Part shown: piece after piece, positions 33,301 through 45,300 of the stretch
Layout of the letters: each line of letters starts with the position of its first letter
How positions within the stretch are numbered: the stretch's first letter is position 1
The notes under the pieces: model-generated
Databases searched by the model: none
What the model saw: the letters and a program-made list of their open reading frames with translations, nothing else
Told to the model about the DNA's origin: nothing
Assembly: GCA_024509875.1 (NCBI GenBank)
Contig: JAMPIV010003431.1
Location: 1 to 64,000, forward strand
Reading direction: 5' to 3'
Source of the DNA: Oreohelix idahoensis
Taxonomy: Eukaryota > Mollusca > Gastropoda > Stylommatophora > Oreohelicidae
Length of the DNA stretch: 64,000 nt
Position numbers and translations under genes: made by a program

Positions 33301-36300
33301 TGCTGATATCTCTTTTTTTTGTGTTGAGATCTACCCCGACTATTATTACCTCTGAAGTTATCAAAGTTATTATTATCTCTGCAGTTATTATTGTCTCTAT
33401 TGTAATTGTTATCCTGGTTCGAATTCCAGTTTCCACGATTACTATCATGTTCACATTGATGCGAACATCTATTTGTTTGGTTCTGAGGTCTTCGGCAGGA
33501 ATAACCTCTATTACCATATCCTCTTTTGAAATGCCTATAATTATTAGGGTGATAGTAACGAGTACTATCAGGTTGTCTCCAATTCTTCGAAGAAGAATCA
33601 CCATGAAATTGATTTCCATGATTTTGACAGAAATTACCGCTACTCTTTCTATCAAAATTTTGTTGGAATCTACGAGCAAAGTTTTGGCCATACGGAGCTG
33701 CCGAAGCAACTGGTAAACCTTCTTTCACCTTAGAGTTACCCATGGTTATGTGTGGGTGCGCAGTTACGTATTGGCAACAGAAATCTTCCATTTCTTTTAT
33801 TGTTTTAGGTTTACGTTCATGAAGGAAAGCAAGGAAAGACTCATTGACAGACGACATGACTTTGTCTCTAAGTATTAAGTCCATAAGTCCTTCATAAGTT
33901 TTTTCCGTCTTAGATAGTTCAACCCATCGTGAGAAAGTAATGTGTATTCTTGCAATAAACTCGGAGAATTCAACTCCATTTTCAGGTAACATGTTTTTAA
34001 ATTGTAGACGATAGCCGTCTTCGTTAAGCTGATATTTCTTTAACAAAGCGGCCCTGACAACCTCATAATTGTTCTTTGTCAGGTTCATCCACCATATTTA
34101 ATATACTTAGAGCTTTACCTGTCAGTATCCCTGATAACTGATAAACATATTTTGCTTTGTCTATGTTATGAGCTGTACATGCTTGTTCAAATCTGTCCAG
34201 ATAGAATATTATGTCATCACTGGAAGGACTAAATGTTGGTAACTTAATCTTAAAAGTATCATTATTAGCCTTACCAGAAGATGAACCCTTGTTTGAATCA
34301 TTACCATTACTCATGCTCGTCAATTTCAATTTTTCCAACTCTAAAGCTAAGACCTTTTCTTCATGTTCCATTTTTGCTTTCTCTTTCCTCTCATCAGACT
34401 CTCTCTGTAATCTTCTTTCCTCAGCCTGAGCCTCTTTTTGAAGTCTTTCATTTTCAGCTTCTTTTTCAAGTCTTTTATTTTCAGCCTCTTTTTCAAGTCT
34501 TTTATTTTCAGCCTCTTTTTGAAGTCTTTCAGCTTCTAGCTGTAGCTGGAGTTTTCTCTCCTCAGCTTCTGATTCCCTTTTTTGTTTTTCCATTTCCATT
34601 TGGAATCTTTTTTCATCCACCTGCATCTGCAGTTTCTTTTGTTCAGCTTCCATATGCAGTTTCTTTTGTTCAGCTTCCATTGCTTTATCATATCGAGCAG
34701 TTGCAAATTCTTCTAACTTATCACCAGTCTTCCCAAGCAATTTACCCTGCTCAATAAAGTGCTCAAATGTAGACATGATGAGTAATATATAAGTCCAAAA
34801 CCTGAAATAATTAACTAATTTATTTCAAACCTAAGTGTAACAAGTCTTAATTAAGCACTTGTATATTCACATCACCTTATATTATCCCAGTCTCTGTGGG
34901 AAACAAGTCTCCAATCAAAGAACTTGTATATGAAATATCAACAATCAATTCTTGATCATAAGTGCACTTCTCATTCAATAGTGCACGACACTATTCATCA
35001 TTCATTTATCATCAGTGTAGTAGTAACAGTGCATTAGCATAGCCCATTAACTAATTACTATAACTGTAAACAATGACTATGTAAACACATGCAGAATGTA
35101 AACATTGAAAATGTAAACAATACAAACAATGTAAACAATAACAATGTAAACAATAACAAAGATCAGCAACAATACAAAAACGTTCGCAGAAATCAACTAA
35201 AAATAAAGCAGAAATTAATGAAATATCACAAAAAATGTGACGATATCTGCGATAGAATTAAACAAAATACATGACACCACAGTGTATAAACAAAAATGTT
35301 GTATGAAACTAAATTATAGACAAGAGTAGGCTAACAAATACAAACAAATCAAAACAAAACTAAAGAATGCGAAATAATAACGAAAACAATATTAAAACAT
35401 GTCATCACAACTAACATAAATAGCAACAGAAGTCGCTTAGCAAATTCCAGTATCGGAAATTTGCAAACCCTACAGAAAACGCTCACAATAGACGACCTCT
35501 ATGACGTGGCATAATCTAACGGAGACACCACCCAACCGAGAACCCGCTGAAATATAAACATATAAATATACGAATAACATATAAACATATAACATATAGA
35601 ATGAGATGATACACAGAAGACTCAGCAGAAGTATAAGGGCACAGTTTACATACAAACAGGCCACTTAACTTATAGGCTTCCAATCGTAGAACAGCAGAAA
35701 AAACGGATGTCAATCAACGTCCTAAAGAGCGAAGCTCCAACGATGATGGCACATCTGAACTGCTTCCACTGCTAACATGATGGTACAAGAGCTTCTGAAA
35801 TACTGTGTGTTGAGTTGTTTCGGCACTTGACCTTCTAATCCAAAAGTAAGTTGATGGAAATCGGTACTTGGCCTTCTTCAGAAAACAACCCGTTTCAACC
35901 GGCACTTGACCTTCACAAAAAACGACAGCACTGGAACCTTGACAGCAGCAACTTGCTTGACTTGCGTAAAAGATAACAGCAGTCCGAGTTATCCGGCAAC
36001 ATGTAACAACGCCGGGTACTGTCAAATTCTTGTTTCCGTCAAAAAGTTGAAATTTTGACTTTTACCGGGCAACGCCGAGTACTTTGAAAATTTTGAAGAT
36101 GTTGACTGTATTGAAGAATGTTAATTTCTTGAAGGATGCTGATGAATTCTAGTTGAAAATGAAGTGGGTAAGGGACCCCGTGTTTGCTAGTACCAGATCA
36201 AACCAGCTTATGGCCACCAAATGATGCGTGATGCAATATGATGATGGATGGTATCCGCATGTCTGGTTTTGTGTGGTGTGCAGATGTGTTCAGTCAAAAC

Positions 36301-39300
36301 AATGTTCATACAAAAATAACAGGGCAATCCACATAGGACGTCAGTAAACTCACGACGTATAAAGTCAATGATTCTTGTAACAGCCGTTGACGTTTTTCTT
36401 CATTATTTATTGTGGACGCCACAGTGACAAAATGGTTACGCGAATATGTAGGCACATCAAACAGTCATTATCACAGCAACATTCAATACAGCAATAGACG
36501 GTAGACAGCATTACAATGATGAGTCAGATGCATGTTATATTTCAAAGTGCTGTAAATGTAGTCAGGTGAAAAACTCCATCCCTTTCTATAACAGCCAGGA
36601 GATAACCAGATGTATGAGATCAGTTCACTCTCCTTAGTTTGACTTCAGCAAGACAGACACGTCTGCCGAAGTATAAATAATGTCCTCAAAAAATATCCTC
36701 TAGATAATAAAGGTTTTCCAAACCTAGTTCATTTAACAAAGTAGCAAGTAATGGTCCTTGGTACCTGCATCAACCGATGCAGTACAATACAGCGACATGT
36801 GAGCTAGGAAAACATCTCGTGACGACGACTTTCGAAGACAGGCTATGAACCAGAAATCGTTCACGACCAAAAATCGATAGAGTTAATGAAAATGTTAATT
36901 TACCTTGCCTTCCGGAAATACACAGAAATATTATGCCTCCCGGCATGTGCAAATACACTAGAGGTATTATCTCGAATAAACGAAATATCCATAAGAGGAC
37001 TCTCACATTCCTGACAGAACAAAAAAAAACGGAGATCCCCTCTTCAACGAGGCATCTCTTTCGCCATTCCAAATCGCTCACTCCACTAGTGGTGGGCGGA
37101 AACCGATCGACCAAGAAGCAAGACAAGTCATGCGCAGTCCAGCGCAAAATGACCACAGCTCAAACTTAACTGCATTCGATACCAACGCGAGAAGACAAAT
37201 GCTTACCGAGAAAAGTGACTATAAATTTCAAGCAGTTGTTGCCCTTGCGTTATAAAATAGATATTGTAATAAAATGATGTTGCGAGAATTTATCACGCAA
37301 CAGTAAGCAAGCTGAAAGATAAGCAATCTCATCTGAGAATGTGCATTTTAGTGTAATATTAATTTAGTGACTGTCCCAAGTGCTCCTCCTTTGACAGCTT
37401 GTGTGCCTTATCAATTCCCCAAGCTATGTCTGCAGAAGCCATGTGTGCTTAGCAAGTTCAACCAAGCCAAACAGGTTGTGAGGGTGAGGTCGGACAAAAT
37501 AAGCACACCAGATCTTTAGGTTAGGATGCTAGGTGAGGGCTGACAAACCTTTCACAGAATATGGATCCATTACTGCAACTAGCTACTTGCAGCAGGCCTG
37601 CATCAAAGCCCATGCACCTAGATGTGAATGGACAGAGGTGACTGAATACTGTAGGATCCAGGTGTGTTTGAGGAATTTGACAGTTGTCCAGCACTTCAGA
37701 AATGTTTTAAATGCTCTGTCATTCTATCTATTTTATGCCAACTGTCGTGATTTGGTCTGTCTTACAACGCGTCACTCCGAAAGCCTTACTGTGGGAAACT
37801 GTCCGATACAATAGCCAATCAAAACGCTCCTTTCGTGGTGTGTATACTGGAACATTTTATGCTAAACATAGAGGCCCAGTTTGTGTAAATGATAGTACGA
37901 ATTTATTTAATTTCTTAAGGCCTAAAGATGTTTAAACGGAAAGGTATAGATATTTCAACAACGGGAATGTTACTTTAGAGGTAGGTGCAAAGACTTCCTC
38001 AAATAGTAGTTCATTTATAGAGAAAGATCGTTTAAAATAACATCGATACATCAGGGTAGTCCCAAATTTAGTAAGTTAAAGTATGCATAGATTAAAATGC
38101 ATTTTGCTACCTAAACAATTATTATACAGAACGGTAGAGATAAATTCACAGTATAATTCTAGCTTTAAATGATCAAAATCGGCCCAGAATTAAGAAAGAT
38201 ACTGAACATTAAAAATTTTGCTAATTGAACTCAAGGCAAAAATACGCCCCAATTTTAGATTCCTAACACCGCTTTTACCCCATGCCATCCGAGAGGGACG
38301 ATGTGGTACTATATAAGTCCTTGAACTTGGCTGAATTGAGGCCACAACTTTTTCAAAACCGAGCTGAACAGACGAAGAGCGGTAAAAAGTGTAATGCCAT
38401 TATACTTTGCCACTGCATCTGACTAGCAGACCTAGATGCCTATTAACAGCCTGTTACAGCTTGCGTGTATTGCCTGAGGGTAAGAAAGAATATATATATA
38501 TGTATATATTTATGTATTTTTGCTGTGTTTTAATCCAATGGTGTGTTAGGAAGTGCATGGCATGTGTTACAGAACAAGTGTGCTGCCGGTTGAAACGCAG
38601 GCATGTGTTGACTTTTAGAGACGAAAGCCAGCATTGTAAAATGTGTAGAATAATTGAGAATGATGGCACAAATACGATTAAGTTTAATAATGTATTTGAA
38701 GGAGGATTTCTTAAAGAAATGACATTTATCAGGAACCTTAGAAAGGATTAACAGGAATTGTTGTAATGAATCGATCAAGATATTACTTAGTACTTTTATA
38801 CTATACCAAATCATTGTATGGAAGCAGATCATGGACAACTGGATCTAACTTAGGATTTATAAGGAAATTGTAGTCACAGTGAACTGGCTGTGATGGGTAG
38901 TGAGGTAAATTGTCCTGTGCACAATGTCTGACACTGTTTGTTACGTCCATTGTATGTAAGGACAGAATAGTGCTGACCCATACAGAGGTTGTGATTATTT
39001 GTATTCCAGGTTTTATCCTGCAACTACCAAGATTGTACGAGACATCCACTTCGGTGGGACTCTGTGGTGCGATAGTTCTTGAAGTTCATAGAACTGGTTA
39101 CCCTGTTTTCCCAGCCTGAAGATCCAGACATTGAGTGATCCTGGCTGGAGTTGGATGCATCTCACCCCAACAAGATAAGTGGAATAGAAATTACACTGGT
39201 CAGCCTATTCAGACTCTAACACCAATATAAGAATAATAAAAGATACAAGTACAGTGTATGATAAATCCTTGTGGATAGAATGAATATATTACTACCTTCA

Positions 39301-42300
39301 ACAGTTCAACTCAGTGACAATATAGTGTATTATAATAATTAATCAGTGTAGAGAAAAATAGAACTTTCAAGACAGGATTCTGTTTGATAATTAAAGTTTC
39401 TATGTTTTTTTATTTTATGTTGTAAATACCTTTGAATTTCTTTAAATTACCTAACCGAAAAGAGAACCGGTATAGGTTTAATAAATTCTAAATATGTACC
39501 AGCAGACTTTCTGAAATTATTTACACTGAGTTACAAGTTTTGTTGGATACATATTATAGTTATAGAGATAGACAATAATTAATACCCCTAGAAAAATTAG
39601 CCAACATAATCAAATAATAATACATAATATCATAGGCGGATCTTGAAAGGGAGCAAATAGACTTTCAGGACATTCACTCTCATCACTCCTGGAGGTTTAT
39701 ATAGCTGATCCTATCCTTTGATGTCGATACACCCTTATTCTGTTCAGAAAAAGGGGGTATTTCTTGTAAGACCAGTCTCTTACCTGGCACTATCCTGGTA
39801 TCATCTGATACATCTTTTTGTCCAGGATAACCTTATTCTTTACTACAATAAGACCCTTTCGCTACACCAACATAGTTCAGAAACCAATATGTGGTCATTA
39901 TAGTATGAGATATTTCCCTCCAGCCAGTCGTTATACAGCATCAGCTTGACTTTGTATGTCAGTTGTATTTGCTTTGCTACAGATGTCCAGGACTTAGTTA
40001 TTTGTTAAATACATGCATGAGACTGGTTTTAGAGTTTATTTCTAGACTATCGGTTATATCTGGCTTAGCTCGGGTCCATGTTGGAATGGATGCAAATCGG
40101 GTTTGGTGTGAATCGTTTAGGAAGGTTCAAGTATTTTTGGGTGTTAATTGTATTATTGGATTGATTTGTGCTTCTAACACAAATAATTCTTGGTAAGCAG
40201 ACTTTCTCCCCGCTACTACAACCTGTCAGGATGGTGGCCTCTACTATGTAGTTCTTCAAAGATGTTATTCGGAGTCTAGTGCCATCACACAGTTTGGTGG
40301 GCTAAGATTTCAGAGTAAAATGATTGGTGCACCCTCTTTTAAAAGTAGTTCGTGAGACGGTAACCCTGAAGGATTTAAAGAGTATAAAAACTCGACTGGG
40401 TAATGTACGAAGTCTTGTTCGTCCAAGGTGGTATCAACGGACTTGTATGTAGGGGAAGGAGAGTTAAATTGATCTAATATAAGATTATTTATTTTAGTTA
40501 AAGTATCATTTTTAGGTGCCAAAATAGCACGTTCCTAAAGCCATGATGGATGTTTACGTTGTAAATTTATTATGACCAGATAAACAGAATTGATCAACAC
40601 TTGGATATCGTGAACAACTCAACACAGCTGAGTATTATTCAAACTGATTTTCTCTTCCTGTACAGGCAAGTCTCTGTTTCCTACTTTCAACAACAAATCT
40701 GCAAAGAGACATATCGATGTTCCCGAAAATTTGAGCGCGCATATTCTTAGAGGGATAGTTTTTCAACATCAGGCCAAATAAAAGATCTTTTTAAACATGC
40801 ATTCACTTCATCTGCTCTTGTACCTCTCGGGATAACGGGTAAAGTTTGCAAAAAATCGCCTGCAGATAATACGGTCACACCACTCATGAGTCAATTGCTG
40901 CTGCTTATATCTTAAAAGTTCTATCTAAGGCTTCGAGAGAACTTTTATGCGACATTGTGCTCTCATCCCACACAATGATCGAACAATTTTGCAGCAATTT
41001 TGTCGTGGCGCTCTGTTTAGAAACATTACACACACCTTGGATCATCGTGAGATAAATTGAGTGGCAACTTAAATATTGCATGGGCCGTTTTTCCATCTTG
41101 TAGCAACGTCGCAGATATTCCTGAAGAAGCCATGGCCAGGGCAATATCACCACAATAACTTATTTTGGCCAAAAGCAGATTTATAAAGAAAGTCTTTCTT
41201 GTACCGCTGAGTGCACCTAAAAAACATAGCTGTCCTGAACCGTTTTTAACATATGCGAGAACGGGGATGCAAACTGTAAGTTGATCAGTGTTCATGCGGG
41301 TCTCATCTCTACTCACAGTTTGTAACACTGCCTGTAGGTCATATGTCGTTTCTTGCAGATATAGTCGGTCAAAAACAGTAGAATCCTGATCATTTGTTTG
41401 TGGAAGACCAAACTCTTGTAAGGTTTTTTTTCTGAGAGCGACAGGTAAATTTTGTTTAGTTCAGTTAAAGCAGAATTGTATATTTCATCACCATATGGCA
41501 AGTGTTCTATAGACTGTTCATGGTGAATTTGGTGTAAAATACCTTCTGACATGCTGTCTCTGTGTGAAAGCCACAGAGATAGTGGATCAGATACGTGACA
41601 AAATAGCAAAATAATGGCGAACAAATACCTTAGCGATGAAGGTGAATTGGACAAAGCAGCCTCCTGCAGTGTATTGTTCCAATGAACATCTTTTTTAAAC
41701 CCAATGCTTTACATGCTGTCTGAAATGCAGGATGTCGGACACATTGAACTGTTTTTAAGTTTTCAAAAGAAGTAGGGCCTTTAATAACGTGGAGTAACAA
41801 ATGCAAATAATAGCATTCAACATTATTGGGGTGGATGGGATAGACATGCCCCAAAGCATCACTTTTTTTTTTCAACTGGTACTCCTTGCTTTCGCTGCTG
41901 AAATGTATTTCTGTTCCATGTATAGTATGCTGGAACCTCATCAACGTCCTTGCAAAAGAATCCTATAAGCACAATTTGAAAGAAGCCATCAAAGTAGTAT
42001 CTCGCAGATTATTAACAACATCCGCGGCATTGTTAGGGTTGAACTACACATGCTTGCCATTTTCAAGATGGACAGCTAAAGGCTTTTTTTTTTTTTTTTT
42101 TTTCCCTTAACCAGCGGCACTTGGGCTTTCACCCTTCGGCCCAATGACATGTCATTGCGAGGCTGCGGAACCTGAGGACTTTCCTTCCAACCCGGTTAGA
42201 AGCTTCGCTCCTTCCCATCCACAGAGGGTTTATCACAGGAGCCGTTCAGGCTATTCAGTCAAATTTCCGGCCGTAAACATTTCTTCAAACGCCGACGCCC

Positions 42301-45300
42301 GGGTTTGAACCATGAACACCTGGTCGCCAGAACAACGCCGAAGCCATTACACCAGCGCGGCTCCCAGCTAAAGGCATACTTTTAGTGATCTTTCGTGTAT
42401 GCTAAACTAAAGAATTCTCCAAACTGCTTCTGAAGTACTGATATATCGTCCAGATTGGAATTGTTGTATAACAGCACTGACTGTATAACAGCACAAAGAA
42501 GCTAACTGGGAAATACAAGCAAACAAGTTGCCTCAAAAAAGACAAGAACGGAAAACTGCTCAGCAATATACAAGAGCAAATGAAGAGGTGGACAGAATAT
42601 TTTGAGAACCTTCTCAATAGACCAGCTCCACAAAACCCCCCCAGACATCCAGCCAGAAGAAGAAGAGCTTCAAATTAACTGTGAAAGACCAACGAAGGAA
42701 GAAATAAAGAAAGCCATAAAGCTTCTAAGAGATGGAAAAGCGGCTGGACCTGATAGCATTCCAGCAGAGGCCATCAAAGCAGATATCGACACGGCTACAG
42801 AGATGTTATATAAATTACTTGGTAAAGTCTGGGAAAAGGAAGAGATACCAGCAGAATGGAAGGAAGGATATCTGGTTAAGTTGCCTAAGAAGGGAAATTT
42901 ACAAGAGTGTACAAATTATAGAGGAATAATGTTACTATCAGTGCCAGGAAAAGTATTAAACAGGATTATCCTCGAGAGATTAAAAGAGTCCATAGAGAAG
43001 AAACTGAGAGATGAACAAGCAGGTTTTCGACAAAACAGATCCTGCACAGAACAGATAGCCACTTTGAGAATAATAGTTGAACAAAGTCTGGAATGGAATT
43101 CACCACTATACATTGGATTTGTGGACTACGAAAAGGCATTTGACAGTGTAGACAGAGAACCACTTTGGAAATTGATGAGGCATTATGGAATTCCCCTGAA
43201 GATCATTAATTTAATAAAGAAAACATATGAAGACATGATATGCAGAGTTCTTCATGAAGGATAGCTTACAGAACCGTTTGGGATAAGAATGGGAGTGCGA
43301 CAGGGATGCCTCTTGTCTCCATTTCTTTTCTTACTAATTTTCTTCTAAGAATACAAAAAACAATACATTGCATTGGGAAATATATGGAGATCAAGAGAAA
43401 TCGGATCCAACACGAAAATAAGAATCTTCAACTCAAATGTGAAGTCAGTACTAATAAATGGCTCTGAAACATGGAGAACAACAAAGACAACAACCAAAAA
43501 GCTACAGACTTTCATAAATGGGTGCTTGCGTAGAATAAAAGGATTAAAATGGTATGACAAGGTTACCAACGTGGAACTGATGACAAGAACCAGACAAGTG
43601 TCAGTGGAACGAGAGATAAGATAATGATGGCGATGGATAGGACACACACTGAGAAAACCTGTTGATAGCATTTCAAGGCAGTCCTTGTTCTGGAACCCCC
43701 AGCGCAAGAGAGGCAGAGGTAGACCAAGAAGCACATGGAGAAAAGAGCTGGAAACAGAGGTGAAAATGATGAGGAGAACGTGGGAAAAAACTTGAGATGA
43801 TGGCACGTGACAGGAGGACTTGGCATGTGTTTGTTGAAGGCCTATGCTCCTTTGGGAGTGGAGGATTATGAATGAATGAATCCTGGCTTTCCCAGCCAAA
43901 AGGCCGGTCTCTCCCCAAAACGCGTTCTCTGCACACCTCCCGCTACTAATACTCTCTCTCTCTCTCTCTCTGCACATGCCTTGCTAGCAACCTTTTCACA
44001 CAATTCGCAAATTTGTCACACAGCCAGTCTCTAATGCGTGACATAGTTCATGTATGTAGTAGATTGGGGGAACAATGCGGTGCTCACACGACATACCATA
44101 TAACTGCATTTACAGCAACGCAAAGTAACTCCCAACAGATATGAATAGAAATTCATACACGACACTGTCTTATTAGGAAGTCTTTCTCCAGTCTGTAGAT
44201 TGACTTGAGGTATAGAAATGTAATACCCATCTTCACCACGACACAGCATTAATAGGTATTGTAGAGCGTCATAAGCTCTATGGGTTTCAGATAATCTTTG
44301 AACAGAGTTATCACGTCCTTACAAAACGATGTACCTCCATTTTTCGTTTGAATTGTTAGCCTTCAATTAAAACAGCTACCTCATTAGTGGTTGGGGCATC
44401 ATACCTGCCCCAATGGTCGCCTATCTGCATATTTAATTAGACGGAAATCCTCAACATTGGATGGTAAACTGAACGTTATAAATTTAGCCGAAAATGAAAA
44501 CAAAAATGCTTATTGTGAGTTATATATTGAGCCAGGATGTATGCCCTCATGGACTTTTTTGTAGAACTATTAAACCCTAAAAGTCCCTCATACATTGTTT
44601 CGATAAATCTCTTTTAGTTTAGCTGGCGTATCGAATTTAATGTGCCACATGCACAATTTCTGTGTGACTTGCGCAACATATTTCTTCACTAATCAGCCTC
44701 CTGATATCGTACGATGAAGATATATAGCTTAAAACCTTCTCAAAGAAATGTCCAATGCACATCAAAATCGGTTCAGCCGTTTTCAAGTTTTAAGGTAACA
44801 GACAGACAGACGTTGTCTTTTATATATGTAGATGTGAGTGGATGTGAGTATAATGATCTGCAAAAACGAACTGCTACATTGAGTATGATCCAAGAAAGCT
44901 ATCCCGATCAATCATGGATACATGCCTATACAGATGGATCAGCAACTAATGCTGTTAGGAATGGAGGTGCCGGTATCTTTATCTCATATCCTGACAACCA
45001 CTATGAGACTAGGCACATTCCCACTGGTAAATTCTGTTCCAACTATACAGCTGAGGTTCAAGCTCTAGAGCAAGCTGCAAATATGATTTATAACACCAAC
45101 TCTGACTGCCACCAGGTAGTCATCCTCACAGATGCACTGTCTGTCCTGCAAGCTCTCAAGGGTGGTAAACTCCCGCATCTGAGAAATGAACTAAACAAGG
45201 TAGCTGCCAAAAAGAGAACCATACTTCAGTGGGTACCATCTCATTGTGGTGTACCCGGAAATGAAAAGGCAGAATCCAGACTATAAGAAGAGAACAGAAC

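Larger units (their letters stand above)
27997..37307 (-). mobile_element. full-length Ty3/gypsy LTR retrotransposon, Gmr1-like gene order
   Basis: Two 1081-bp LTRs (28002-29082 and 36222-37302) bound a 7.1-kb interior, all on the minus strand, flanked by the 5-bp duplication GTAAG (27997-28001 and 37303-37307). The LTRs differ at two bases plus two A-run lengths. A primer binding site follows the 5' LTR and a purine tract precedes the 3' LTR. The interior encodes Gag, protease, integrase, RT and RNase H in that order; integrase before RT is unusual for a Ty3/gypsy element. It inserted recently into PGAM intron 3, in the gene's own orientation. Confidence 0.96.
40065..44837 (-). mobile_element. 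degenerate Helitron, broken by a SINE and a LINE
   Basis: Minus-strand pieces match Helitron proteins at both ends: the N-terminal Helitron-like domain at 44640-44000 and the post-Rep region plus Pif1-type helicase at 42060-40200. The 5' end is likely TCTACATATATAAAAG (minus, from about 44832), the TC start with AT-rich lead usual for this group, followed by CGGCTGAACCGATTTTGATG. The Rep nuclease segment between the two is missing and a LINE-A copy occupies that place. The 3' hairpin and CTRR end were not found. Confidence 0.75.

Noticed and set aside
33152..33716. Long ORFs in other frames over the gag tail (185 codons minus, 177 plus)
   Set aside because: They overlap the Asn/Arg-rich end of Gag; low-complexity coding sequence keeps neighbouring frames open.
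34063..34088. Programmed gag-pol frameshift
   Set aside because: The break lies in the middle of the capsid-like region, not at the gag-pol border, and copy 2 has an uninterrupted frame there.
43345..43977. 210-codon minus ORF starting [10 protein letters not shown]
   Set aside because: Antisense of the LINE-A C-terminus extended through the (TC)n run.
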